From assembly GCA_022578965.1 (NCBI GenBank), contig MU400523.1, positions 465,212-529,211 of the forward strand: DNA of 64,000 bases, given 5' to 3'. Within the stretch, counting starts at the first letter, position 1. Each line of letters starts with the position of its first letter. The notes under the pieces were generated by a model that saw nothing but the letters and a program-made list of their open reading frames with translations, was not told the DNA's origin and searched no databases. The translations under genes were made by a program, and so were the position numbers. This stretch comes from Xylaria sp. FL1777 (lineage: Eukaryota > Ascomycota > Sordariomycetes > Xylariales > Xylariaceae). This document shows positions 32,351 through 44,948 of the stretch, in pieces.

Positions 32351-34480
32351 TCACAATCGACGATCGAACTCGTCGAGGTCAAATAGGATACTCGTCCCCG
32401 TAGACGACGCCGACAGAGGAGACTTATCGCCCCCTCTGCTCCGCTGCCTGCCCCGTTCCCGTTCCCGTTCCCCCTCATAAGACTCGGCGTACGTCGTGCC
32501 TCTCCACCGCCTATGGTCGAACCGCTCGCCGGGCGCCACGGGCGGGAGAACCGGGACCTGAGGCCGTCTATCCGCCAGCGTCCCTCCCCTCGGCAATACA
32601 CTACCACCACCACCCCCTTGACCTCGCCCAGTCGGCGTCTGCCACCCTAAGACAGGCGACTCGACATTCGCCCGACTCGGCCTCGACAGCGAGCCGTACC
32701 GACCCAGCGACGGCGTGCTATTGTTCGGGCGCGACATCCCCACGATTCCCGGCCCCCCTCCCCGTCTCAACACCTCTACTTCCCCGTAATCTCCGTGTTC
32801 TGGCTCGAGCATTTCGAAAGACCGCCTGGGTCGCGGAGGAGGAGGAGGAGGAGGAGGAGGAGGCCTCCCGCTTAGTTCCCCCATATTATCCCCCGCCGCT
32901 GCCCTCACCCTCGGCTGTGATCTAGCCCGCAGCCCCGGAGGCGTGAGAGGCAGCGAGTTATTCGGCGGACCGCTCGGCGGGCCGCGGCGCGCAATGATGT
33001 TTCCACGCTCCACCCCCTGAGATCCCGGCGATCCCGGCGGCAGCGGCGGCTGGTATGGCGTGGAGAGTTTCCGGCGATGCCAGGCGCGGTCGCCGAGGCT
33101 GTCGATCCTGGCCGAAGGAGGAGGCGGTGGTAGCGGGAGCGGCGGGATGTTATTTATTGACATCGTGCGCTTGTGCATCGTAGTTTGCGGCGCGGACGTG
33201 CCGCCAGGGCCGCTAGCGTTGGCGATGGCGTTGTTGTGCCATTGTACAGCGGAACTCGCCCCTGCTGCTGCTGCTGCTGTTTGTGCGTGGATGGTGGTAT
33301 GCGGACTCGTTGGTCTAGAACGCACTTCTCCCGTCGATGGGACGCTATTATCATTCCTCTCCGAACCCCGCCTCGTCGTGCCCGCCGCCGAGGCGCTCGT
33401 CCGCGGGTGTAGGCCCGGTGGGAACCTCCCGCCGGCCTCGAGGGCGGGGGTATTTGGTATGAGGGCGTCGTTGTCGTGCTTGTTGGTCTCCCCGCTCCCA
33501 ACATCGTTGTCGCGCTCAGAATCGGTAGCAGCGCCGAACTTGGCTGTTTGGTTGTGGATCTCGGCCGCGGGGAACCGGCCGCGTCGCTCCAGCATCAACT
33601 TCACATGACGATCTTGGATCCGCTTTTTGCGCGTGCGTGCCCGGTAGCATAGGAATAGGCCCGCGGCTAGGATGATCGCGCCCGAGAGGCTGCCGGTGAC
33701 GGCGGCTATTGTTGGCGTCGAGACGGGCTTTCCGGATCCGGCGGAGGGAGTGTGTGTTTCGTGTGAAGCGACGGCAGTTTGGGGGGCTGTCTCCTTGCCC
33801 TTGGTGCCGGTCGTAGATGATGGGTTGGTGGTTTCGCCGTTCGTGAGAGTCGATGAGCTGCTCTTGCTGTTCGCCGAGATGAGGCTGTACACGACGACAT
33901 TGTCATGCCCTCCGCATGATAGTCTCACATCTCCTGAGCATGGCGTTGTACAGTCGTCGGGAGAGAGCTTGTGGGCGTCTGGAGGTAGTTGATTGCTACA
34001 TCTACATTCACTAAACGCATGATGTGTTAGTTACAACACGGAATATGATATGAGAGATCAGGTGTCATTGACCGAGAAGCAAACACACCTTCCATTCCGT
34101 AGTCCAGCGTAGATGTAGTCTTCTATCCCACTGTTCGGTGGTGTTATCGAACCACAGCCTTGTAAGCAGCGATCTATCGTGAGATTACTCGGTGTGACCT
34201 TGTCGTCTGGGAGCCCATCGTAGTCATCGGGTCCGAATATGTGTCCTCCGTCACTAGATAATGGGCTATAACATCCCACCAACGTGTACTGGGAGTTTCC
34301 TGGATCCAGGGACGGCTTATACAACACCGTAGTTGTGAGAGTGAGCGTCGAGGTTAAGATCGAAGGTGGAACAGACGGTGTTCCTAGCACCAGTAACTCT
34401 GTCTCCGCCTGTACTGGAAGTCCATTCCACATCAAGGCCCAAAGACACAACCGTTTCGCACTGGAGTCAAATAGGGACAT
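32351..34480 (-). CDS. WSC-domain transmembrane cell-wall sensor-like protein (683 aa, 2 exons)
   Basis: Minus-strand exons 34480-34089 and 34010-32351, intron of 78 bases (GTGTGT donor, TTTAG acceptor). Splicing completes the WSC domain. Seen: signal peptide/first hydrophobic segment (about 8-25); WSC-type Cys module about residues 65-170 (YTLVGCYS, IDRCLQGCG, YIYAGLRNG, ECRCSN, DDCTTPCSGD, RLSCGG); a short Ser/Thr-rich stalk; a single TM helix about 232-252 followed by YRARTRKKR. A cytosolic tail of about 430 residues is highly proline-rich and disordered, with runs of 8-10 Pro flanked by Arg (PPRPRRSF). Known of the family: Wsc sensors detect wall stress and signal to Rho1/PKC. The long poly-Pro tail is unlike yeast Wsc1 and may bind SH3 or profilin (inference). 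Confidence 0.88.
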
Positions 34481-37400
34481 GATTTGTGTCGTCGTATCGG
34501 CGAGGCTTGTAAGGCATGACTAGCCATCCTGTAAATGCCAATCGCGGCACTCCGCAGAGCATGTCTTGATGCTTTTGTCTCCCCATCGTCTTCAGTCATG
34601 GCCATACAAAGGAGAAATCATGCCTCGACGTCCGAACAAAGGCGGCAAACTAAGGAGGCTTTGAGGCCGAATTCGATCAATCGAGAGTGCCATGGCTCGG
34701 CAATGGAAACAATCGCCACCCAATCCTAGAAAGAGGAAGAGGGAATGACAATAAAGTCACGAGGCTGACTTTGACTTCATGGAAGCATGAGAGCGCAAGA
34801 ATGGTTCAATTGTAGCTTATACGGTATCCTGGGGGCCAAGCAGACAAAAGAATCCCACGAGACTCGGGACTGATAAGGGTTTGTGTGCCATTTTCAGTAA
34901 TTGGCGTGATAGAAAAGAAAGAGGCAACTTTGATAACGAGATATCACTGGCAGTAACCTTGCTGGGAGATAGCAAGGCTGCTACTCTAGATTGCCTATCT
35001 CTGCAATGAGATCAACCATCGTGTAGCTGTACCAATGGACGACGGCTACGCGGCACCCACATTTTGATGTAGTATGGTGCGTCCTATGCAACATTGTGCA
35101 ATTAAGGCTTTCTATTTAACATCTAATAGTCTCCCGAGCTTATGAAGTCTCACATTGCATTCATTGTTTTTGTCTATGAACTCATCCCTGATCTTACCGG
35201 CGGTGTACGCTTTATCATGAGAGTACTTGTTTGACCTGCCGCTTTAAGAGTCAGCTGGGGGCCAAGATATCAGATAAGAAGAGCATAGATAATCTGGCGG
35301 TCACGGGCATCTCGATTATTATATCATTACCGTCCTCCTTCTCCTCAAAAGGCCGTCTATCCGCCGTTGAACACTTTCGATGACCATGAAGAGGTCCTAG
35401 AAGATGCCCGTTGCTTCGCCGCCAACCGGGCCGACCACTGATCGGTAAGGACATCCGAACACCCACGGTTTACGTGAGCTCGTGATGTCTCACGTGGTCC
35501 TGTGCATCGGACGAACTGTTCGTGATGCAGAGCACCGCAGAACGCCTCCCTTGCAAATGAGCTCACTCCTGGAGCCCCCCACAATCTGGGTTGGGTTGGG
35601 TAGGGTAGGGTAGGTTGATTCAGAGGATGAACGCCTACATACCTACTTTCCTTCCTTCCTACCTACCTACCTACCGGCTATGGTCTCGGTTCCGGAGCAC
35701 GCCGGAGGGATGAAAATGACCTCGAGCTGCCGCCACAGAAAAGTGGGCGGAGGAGGTTGGCTGGAGAGAGGATCCAAGGACTCAGAGGAACCCCCACAAC
35801 GCGCGCTTGGACGAAGGCGAGGGAGGCAGGGATGGGCCCCCACGCGCTATTTCATCTGTGTGTATTGGAGCGCCGTTCTCTCAGCTGCAGACATCTATAA
35901 CTGGAAATTAACACCGAGCGTCGAGTGACGCCCACGCTCTCCATCCCACTCGCCGGCTTGCCCTCTTCGTGATGCGGATGGCACACGCGGCAGGGGCAGA
36001 TGCAACTGCGTCTGGTGCCCGTCGTGGTATTACAACAACAATACACACACGTACGGGCCACAGTGTCGCATGCTTCTGATGCTTTTGTATTCGGTATGTT
36101 CGGTCTTTGGGTTCCCTCCCAACCGAATCCTTTCTGTCCAGGGCTTCAATACCCGGTAAACGAGAGGGCATCGATCCCACATCGCCGGCCGGCTGGCCAG
36201 TTCGGCTCAAGGAAGAATTTGGTTGGGAGATAAAAAAAAAAAAAAAAAAAGAAGATCAAGGCACGCACTGCTTGTCGCCAGAGATTTCAGCCTGTATAGT
36301 CTTGGGATCCCAAACGGCTGAATCTCGCCACCGAGCATCCCGTACACTAGGGCCCGCCTCGCCGTGCATATATGCTAGGTTAGTACGCAGTAGTATACAC
36401 TACAGGAGTGTACGCAAGACATGGTACCAACACCTAGCGGCACGAATTAGTACCTATATAATCTAGTGTACTGTCCAGGGTACCAATCCTAGCAATTTCT
36501 TTGACCATGTCAGGGCTTATTGTAAGAGAAGTACGCAGTAAGAGAAGTCTCACATCTATAAAGTACATGTAGGGAGTTGTGTCTACTCGGATAGTGTAGG
36601 AGTTGGTAACAAGTCACGATATAGTAGAGTTGAACCACCCTTAGAGTTTAACCAGTGGGGTTCTAATGTAGGCATAGCTGCATAATTTATACCGAAGTCG
36701 GCGAAGCACGAATACTTACCTACACTAAGTACGCAGTAGGTACTGAGTCTGGCATGATCCTCATGTCAGCCTCTAGCGCCCACTGGGTTGTGTATGACTC
36801 GTTACAGTACATAGCTATTCCGGTTCTTTGTCGTGCCTCTAGCAATACCTAGGTAAGTGTGAATCGATTTGGGCCAACTGCCCCTCTTCGACGAATCTGC
36901 GTATGCCTACATACCTCTCTTTTTGCCCTAATTTACTCCAGTAGTGTACTATTTACTGGCTTCGAATGAACCATGAACCATGAACCAATCATCTCTGTGT
37001 TTGAGCCCCTAGTACAATAGATGTTTATTGAGAAAAGAGACGTGCATGGGTTCTCGAATGACGGTCCCCAGGAACAGGAACAAAGATTCCAGGCCGGTTA
37101 TGCTAAGCGACATTCAGGGTTCCCCGAGCTGGTGCTGGAGAGTCGGAAACTAGGTCGCAAGCAAAAGAACTTGAGCTAGGTAAGGGGAGACAAGGGACAA
37201 GGATAGTGTGGGTGAGATTACCTGCAGGTTTAAACGGTCTTCCCTCCGACCAGGCCACTACCTTGGTAGTGTACCTATATGTAAGTACTGTGCAAGCCAA
37301 TATACCTAGCGCACTCACTCTCACTCTGTCTAGACTACCCACGGTTGAACTTGGCATGTGAAAGAGTGTCTACTCATAAGATCATATCAGCCCGCGGGGT

Positions 37401-40400
37401 GGTTGGTACACGATGAGCTAGAGGTTGCCGGAAGACGTGGGGCACGCTCATCATACATACTGCGTATACGCACACCGACAACCTGCATTTGAACACTAGT
37501 GCAATATATTGCGTCTACTTTGCATTCTATCTAGGCTTTATACAGCCTTACGGATCCTTGGGCTAAAGCAATTGGTGTAACCAACGTGGTGCCGGTATTA
37601 CGCAAAAGGCTCGTCCACGCAGCATTGTCTTTGTCTTGCGTCTGCTGCAGGTAGTCGAACGTCTTTGAGGCGGTTATGATTGGATTAAATGCTTCTGATC
37701 ATATGAAAAAGAAGTGGGTAAAGTGTATGAAAGGCAATACTTGCCACCTCCCTCACACAGAGACCTGCCTACACGAAACACCCATTCTGGTGTATTCGTG
37801 GGGGTTACGAGTATTGTGCGGTCTCCTTGCCTCTGGCTTGCATACTAACTACATTTACACAAGTACATAGTAGCTTTCAGGTCGGCACTGAATAGCCTAG
37901 CACCCATTACCTGCATAGGCAGTCTAACGGGCTAGAACATGACGTCTTTTTTTTTTTTTTGTTTCCTCTCCTTTGAATAAGGATTTCTTAGGGTGAAAGA
38001 TGTAGACTAGAGCAGGACGAGAGGAAGCCGGAGCAAGGGAACTGACCCCAAAAACAGATAAGCACGAGGCCTAGTGACGATCGATGGGGTATGGTACGAG
38101 ACGGCACGACCGTATAGACACCACGTCAGCCAGTCCAAACACTAATTACCAACGGCTCAGGGATCGACGCACATATAGCGGGAACAAGGTCCAAGAGAGG
38201 CAGCCTCATAAGTGAGAGTTTGCTTAATCATCTTGTAGTCAAAGTCGAATGCATGCAAGACATCTCAAATCCTGCCTCTCAAGGGACGCGGGATGCAATC
38301 CGAACCCTCTGATTGACTGGTGAGCTCTCCCGCTCCTTAGGCCTAGTATATCCGTCTCTATCCCAGCTCCAAGAATGCGCGGAATGGATTTGGAGATAGA
38401 ATGCCCAATATTGGGGGGACAAGAGAGGGTAGAGTTGCATTTACGATCTAAGGGAAAGCTTCTAGAACCCCGACCCAAGTTGAGGATTTTCATTGCTCCG
38501 GGCCAATAGGACCGATAACGAGGCTCAACTCAGTGAGCTGCGGGCAGACCCGACGCGTGGACGCGAACACCAAATCCACCCAGCTTCAGCTTCACGAACT
38601 ACTGACTTATACGGCTTATAGTGAAAAGGGCCAGCCGTGTCTTTTGCCGCCAAGCGAAGAGAAGTCCATCATATGACACGTAGTCCCAATATTGAGCATC
38701 CATGAAGCGTGATTCTCGCCAGCCTTGGAGCTATCTGACCCTCGCGGGTTCTAGGTCGGGAGTGGCGGGTAAAAAACGCCCATCCCACGCCGCAACATAA
38801 TCTTGATTGGAGATGGAAAGCAACGCCGAAGCTTGGAGGACGTTCGGCATATAAATGGATCTCGTGACTTGGCGAGAGAAAAGCACACGATGATTGTTCG
38901 AGGCTTCGGTTCTCACACACGTGCTGAAGCATCCCTCGTCCAGCGCCACGAGATGGGGTCACAATCGATTCTGAAACTAGCAGGGCACCGTAGATCGTGG
39001 GTACATGGTAATAATGTAATGTACACTAATGCGAGTGTAGGTATTCCCATGCACAGCAATATCGAACGCGGCCTCAAGGCCTCAAAGAGCATGCGTAGAG
39101 CTATTGCCACAGCGGGGATTCTCGAGGGCCGACATTGGGAACGAACAAAATAGCTAACAAAATATCTAGTGTACGTTACACATATAAACGAGATGATTGA
39201 CGTAGACAGTTTCCAGCGCTATATACTACTATAAGTATACTTGTACGGAATCCCAAGTGTATTATTGATTGTCACGTACCTACTAACAAGTACCTCTCTC
39301 ATAACTGCGTACTACGTACGTAGGTACCTCTGCCCACGCATTTGTCCATGCTTATTTATAGTGAGCGACGTGCTATGAGCGGGGGCACACCTAGCGCTAT
39401 CCACCCACTTACCCACCTAGCCTCGCGGTATTGCCTAAACCCGGACCAGGCCCGGGGGGGTGTTCTGCAAATCCTGGTACGTACGAGTTTTCATCGTAGG
39501 ACACGGCTATAACCCGTGCTGAAAGACAACACGCATTGACACCTGGGACTAGCACCAGCCATGTATGTAATGCGCTTGTTCAGGCGCTGTTCAGGGTCTT
39601 GGCAGTTTCTATACGTGTATCTTTGCAGGTCCAACTTGAAGAGAGGTCTCCGACCATCGTCCCGGGACCGGACGAGATACCTGCCGTCGACACACACAAA
39701 AGCAGGAAAACAGAAGCTAGCTGAGAGCGGCCTTGAGGTATAAAGAAGAAGCCAAGGACCCGGTTTCGCAGTGCTCGGCGAAGCCCTATAACATATAACA
39801 TTCCTGTCCACTTGGGTTGAGTTGGTGCGGCCGAACTCGCGCCGCCGCTCATAGGCGGACCGTACAGTAGTGTGCGCAGTCAAGTGTGCTGGGCTGCACA
39901 GCAGGCATGGGGATGGGTTGGTTACAAGCAACGGTATTCCCAAGTACTGTACGCTATACGCAGTAGATCCGCAACGGCGGCATTTCCCAGGCATTTCGGT
40001 CCAAATAATTTGCTACAGATCCACCAGTTGAAACTCGTTACAAAGTAATACCGTTCACCTGGGCATATTATCTACCTACCTACCTACTCATGTGTAGGTA
40101 CCTATAAGTTGGTACTGGTAGTGTAAGTATGTAGCACCTCTCTGTGCACAACCTACCTACTACGTAAGTACACAGGTAGCTCATCCCTCACCTACGGTAG
40201 GTAGTGTACAAATACACGACATCACCTATAACTTATTTCCAGTGCGAGCAAGCCCCTCGCTTCGGCTGCGACATATGGAGAGGGGGGCTTTTTTCCCATA
40301 GTGGAGCGCTGGGGCGTGCGTTCGGAGGAACCATGCTGAACCAAACACTGGAGAGGAATCAAGCAGAGGCGACGGACGCTACACTAGACTAAAGACCCAG

Positions 40401-40411
40401 TTGACGCTCGA

Positions 40412-40435
40412 ACTACCTACTCTGGAGTAGGTAGT
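40412..40435. repeat. 10-base inverted repeat ACTACCTACT / AGTAGGTAGT
   Basis: Perfect 10-base arms separated by CTGG, one of a family of GTAG/CTAC palindromes in the spacers of this window. Confidence 0.85.
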
Positions 40436-41252
40436 ATCATTGTCACGACTGGATTGGCGGGTTGCCCGTCTGGGCCTACGAAATCCAAATCCGCCGCCCA
40501 GAACAGACGTCAGTCAATCAGCATCTATCTGGTCTAGTGTACACTTTTGAAAAGGTGATAATGACAAAACCACATGGCGGAGAGAAAAAAAAAAAAAAAA
40601 AAGACAGACAAGAAAGAAAGGAGAGGAGGTAGGAAGAAAGAAAGAAAGGGCAAAAAAGAATGTTAGTAATGTCTGTTACTTTCTACTACTGATGTACCTA
40701 TACTACTTCTTCCGTCTACATATAGTGTACAGTACAGTAGGAAAGAGTCAAGCAACAACATTGCACATGTCCACACTACCTATGTAACCTGTGTACGTTA
40801 ACCTACCATTATTACCTACGTATACCTTGCTACCTACATCTTATTCTAGTACATCCTTTAAATCTACACTACCTCCTCAGCTTCAACATTCTCTGTGCGT
40901 GCGTAACAGACCCTCGCTCGTTCAGGTAGTCCCTTTCACAAGAACATTGCGCACAGTATCTACAGTACAGAGGCAGACATCCAGCACATCCAGGAGGACA
41001 TCGTGCAGACAGGTACCGGTAGTGTACGTACACTGACTGCACTTGTATGATTATCCCATGTTCCCTGCTCGGCGACACACCCACTTCAACGCCCCCCCCA
41101 TGTCATTCAGCCGAGCCCGACCCATCACTCACCAGCGTCTCGTCACTCTCTCGCCCACTCACACCACACCAAACCTCGCACCCTGCTAGGGCCAGTCTAG
41201 CACGCATAGCATCGTAGCAAGTAGCAGCCGCCAGTGCTGTCGCTACTTCGTC

Positions 41253-41480
41253 GCTGCTGCTGCTCTGCTGCTGCTGCTACTGCGACGAGCTACCTGCTGT
41301 ATTGTATATACGTACTGTCTTGTAGTGTGCCGCATCTGCATCCATCTGCTTCTGCCTCTGCTTTTGCTGCTGCTACTATACTACTACCGCCGCCGCTGGT
41401 GCTGCTGCTGCTGCTCCCGCTTACTGACTGGCTGCTTGTCCTGCTTGCTTGCTTGCTTGCTTGCTGTTCCTCCCTCCACC
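41253..41480. repeat. Triplet and tetranucleotide microsatellites in the areA leader
   Basis: GCTGCTGCT runs at about 41258-41280 and 41401-41415, and GCTT repeats at about 41442-41465. They lie 460-690 bases upstream of the chosen areA start. An antisense or sense low-complexity ORF covers them but looks like a repeat artefact. Confidence 0.8.
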
Positions 41481-41938
41481 TACCACACCTCAGGCTCGAC
41501 CGAGAGGGGACGGATGCGACATAGCAAACCACCAGAGACCTCTCGCCCACTTCCGATTCCGATTCTGCTGGCGAAGCTAGTTCCGCGAGACCTCGACAAC
41601 TTTGGTTTTCCCCAATGCGCCCTGTTGTCTTTTTCTTCTTTCCTTTGGATAGTTTAGTGGCCCTCTAGAAGCTTGAGTAATACTGTAAACTCTAGACAAC
41701 CAATCTGATTCATTCACCGGCCGAGGAACGGCGTCAGCCGAACCTTATACCTACCCCCCCAACCCAGGACGTGGGGAAACCAGTTGACCTGTCATACGCA
41801 AGAAGCACGAGAGAAGCCGCCCCGTCCATCCGTGCACCAGCGTTAGAGGAACGGGAGGGGGGCTTCTTCCTTTCTGTTTCCCAGTGTACAGCAGAGCCAA
41901 CGGGCGCGACCTCACCGATAACGATCGCGGATCGTTCA

Positions 41939-44900
41939 ATGGCGAACAAACCAACAATAACAGAGCACGACTTCCGCTTTCCTAGGCGGCCCTTCGAGTC
42001 TACGGCCGGTGGGCAAGAGGTCAAAGATGAGGGGAGTCCCGGCGACCTGCGCATCCGGGAGTTGAATCTAGATATGACGGCAATGGATAATTCCAGTGTT
42101 GTGCGCCACGATTTGCTGAAAACTTCGCTATTTCCTCACCTCGAGAATGACATGTCTGACTCGAACCAGACGACGGATGAGCTGCAAGCGCAGGATCCGT
42201 TAGCCATGCAAGTGTGGAAGTTTTTCAGCAAGACAAAGCAAAGCCTACCGAGACAGGAGCGTATGGAGAATTTAACGTGGCGGATGATGTACGTAAAACT
42301 TCGAGGGCGAAAGCAGCAAGCTCAGCATGACGAGCGCATCCCTGTGCATGGCGAATCTTGCCGACCCCCAATTTCTACTAGTTCAACCGCTACGACAGTC
42401 GTTGCCGATTCCTCGTCTTCTGCTCGTCATAACAGCAACACGGGCACTGCAAACGCCCCCAGTGGTATCGCACAACTAAGGAAGGCGACGGATCAAAATG
42501 TGTCGCAGCCTGAGCCCATGAATCTGGACGACTTCATATTCCCCGACAATGTGGCTCCGCCCGCCGGGTTCACCTCGTCGCTCGAGTCGGGGAAACAGGA
42601 GAAAGACAAGTCGACGACCCGCGCCACAGCTGCTGCGATTCCCATCAAGTCTCGTAAGGCCTCTGGGCAGCATTTCGTACCTCAGTCGGTGCCTGCACCC
42701 CCTCATCAAAGAACTCAAGATGAGTTTGGCTATGTGACCCGACACCATCGCAAGACTAGTATTGACGAGCGACGTGTAAGTGCTGGCTTATCCTATACAT
42801 CTCTGGATGATATGTCTAGCGGACGGAAACTTGACTTGACTTGGTCTATTGTTCATCTTCACCATGCTAGACAGAAACTGCTTCACGTATACCCATCTAA
42901 TCATCTCCTAGGCCCGGAACCTGAAGCGTCCTGCGAATTTCTCTCCGCATGTGTCTGCCCTCGGTAACAATGCCGCCGGCGGCAGCGAATTGGATGCCGA
43001 TTCTGATCTCCATGACTATAGTCTAGATATACCGAATCATGCGGGTTCTTCACATTTACCTCAACAACATGCTACTCCATTTTCTCTTGATACCTTTCAA
43101 ATGGAGAGCGATCCTATCCTCACATCCGCTGGGCCATTTCAGCAAAATTTCATGTTTTCACCGTCCACATCACCCATGGTCACCCACGGCCCGTTTTCCA
43201 ACGTCTATGGCCAGCATGGCGGGTCCATAAACGGTGCTGATTATTATTCTCCTCCTGGATCTGCCTACCCATCGGCAGTATCAACACCACACCCCATGGC
43301 CGACAATGAGAACATGTACTTTGGTTCTATGGACATGCGCCACCAGCGAAACCAGAGTTTTCGCCAAATTCATGGTTCTCTTGGGAACCAAATGAGCCAT
43401 CAATTCATGTATCCTTCTAATGGAAACTCAGTGTTTCCTACAACCACTGGTCCCGACGTGTCCTCAGGCTTTACAGCCGCGCCGAACTTTGGCCATGTTG
43501 ATCCCAGCCAGGTGTTCCAGCACGATCAAGCCGCTCGTTCACCTGGTATGGGCGTGATGCACGATAATATGTTCTCGTTTGGTGCCGACTCAGACAATGA
43601 AGACGAGGACGGCGGTGCATTTGCGGACCGTAACATGAGTATGCACCAAGATATTTCACCCGGCGAGGACTCCGGGATGGACATGAGTAGTTCGAATCCG
43701 CTTGGATGGGACGCTTCTTTACCCGGCCAATTCAGTACGCATGCTGCTCGCTATCCCGGTGGCCCACCTCGGAAACAGGTCACGATTGGCGGCACAACGA
43801 CAGACTTTGTTGATTCCAGTGAATGGAGTGGTCAGAGTCTACCTCGTTCTCAATCATTTCGCAACATGGGCGACAAGCGTCAGAAGATTCCACGTAATGC
43901 TTCAACTCCCATGGGCAGTCACAGTAATCCTTTCGACCGCTTAGCACAGTCCAATCCCAACTCCCCTCCACCAGACGGAGCAGGTACTGTCTCAGGTTAT
44001 TCGTCTGTTGCACCAAGCCGGCCCGCCTCGCCGCTCGGCTCGAAGCATGGATCTGCATCCAACTTACAGTCGGCCGGGGGAAGCCAGGGCGACGGTAATA
44101 CTCCAACAACGTGTACAAATTGCTTCACGCAGACCACTCCTCTCTGGCGACGTAACCCTGAGGGACAACCCTTGTGCAATGCCTGTGGCCTGTTCTTAAA
44201 ACTGCACGGAGTTGTGAGGCCGCTGAGCTTGAAGACTGATGTTATCAAGAAGCGCAACCGCGGATCAGGTGCAAGTCTACCAGTAGGTGGTACCAGCACT
44301 CGGTCCAAGAAAAGTGCCAGCGGTGCGTCCGGTACTACATCAGGACCCGCATCTCGCAAGAACTCCACGCTTGCCATATCCACGTCAAACACCGCGGCAC
44401 AAGCAACGACGCCTCCCTCCATGACGAGAGCCGGTAGCGTGAACGAAGGCGAGAGCCCAGCCAGTGGTGGCGGCTCTGGTGGTAACACTGCAGGGAGCAC
44501 GCCGGCCAGTTATGCAGGCTCAACGACTGGCGCTGTCGGAGGCAAGGGTGTCGTTCCGATCGCGGCGGCCCCTCCTAAGAACACCCCTGGGCCTGGTGCG
44601 GCATCCCTACCCCGTAACATTGGTACCGCTGGCTCTTCCAAGCGGCAGCGCCGGAGCAGTAAGAGCGCTGGCACGAGCGAATCAGTAGGCGGCATGGATG
44701 TCGACAGCCCCGAGAATTCCACTGGGTCGAATGAGACCGCCCGATCTGTAGGCTCGTCGAGCGGGTTTGTGCCTATGCAGGCCTCTAGTGGGAACCTTGG
44801 TGGTATGGCCAGCAACTTTGGCATGACGCAACGGCCTATGATGGGTTCCGGCATGATGGGAATGCCCAGCAGCAATCCCAATGGGATGATGGCTCCTGGC

Positions 44901-44948
44901 GCCGGAACTGGACCTCAGGAATGGGAGTGGCTCACCATGAGTCTATAA
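41939..44948 (+). CDS. areA: Nitrogen regulatory GATA transcription factor AREA/NIT2 (957 aa, 2 exons)
   Basis: Exons 41939-42775 and 42912-44948, a phase-0 intron of 136 bases (GTAAGT donor, CCTAG acceptor) splitting the TSIDERR / [10 protein letters not shown] region. Seen: the conserved N-terminal module [19 protein letters not shown] with ENLTWRMM, an acidic stretch ([10 protein letters not shown], about 505-515), and a single class IV zinc finger C680-x2-C683-x17-C701-x2-C704 ([14 protein letters not shown] ... LCNACGLF). The adjoining basic arm is VIKKRNRG. The exact C-terminus EWEWLTMSL is the NmrA-contacting tail of AREA. The ATG at 41939 is the first in frame; an upstream GTG-started extension is leader. 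Known: it activates genes for use of poor nitrogen sources at HGATAR sites and is restrained by NmrA when glutamine is plentiful. Confidence 0.97.

Larger units (their letters stand above)
34481..41938. other. 7.4 kb gene-free region upstream of areA
   Basis: Between the WSC gene and areA I find no supportable protein gene. The region has A and T homopolymers (36232-36250, 37949-37961, 40585-40602), GGGTT/GGGTA tracts (35588-35612), repeated GTAGGTAC/CTACCTAC motifs (35659-35674, 39312-39323, 40072-40215, 40412-40435). From 41240 to 41480 there are GCTGCT and GCTTGCTT microsatellites. Much of the last 1-2 kb is probably areA promoter and leader, which is long in related fungi. Small ORFs up to 167 codons lack any domain feature. 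Confidence 0.5.

Noticed and set aside
38239..38493. Minus-strand GGGTTCGG box-B-like sequence
   Set aside because: No 5+7+5 T-arm and no other tRNA stems could be formed.
39491..39994. 167-codon minus-strand frame
   Set aside because: Cys/Tyr/Arg-rich mixed composition without domain, in repeat-rich spacer.
41234..41657. Cys/Leu-rich frames over the areA leader
   Set aside because: Created by GCT/GCTT microsatellites and a neighbouring frame of the same repeats.
41771..41938. 56-codon in-frame extension of areA
   Set aside because: No ATG; the conserved AREA N-terminus starts later, so it is treated as leader.
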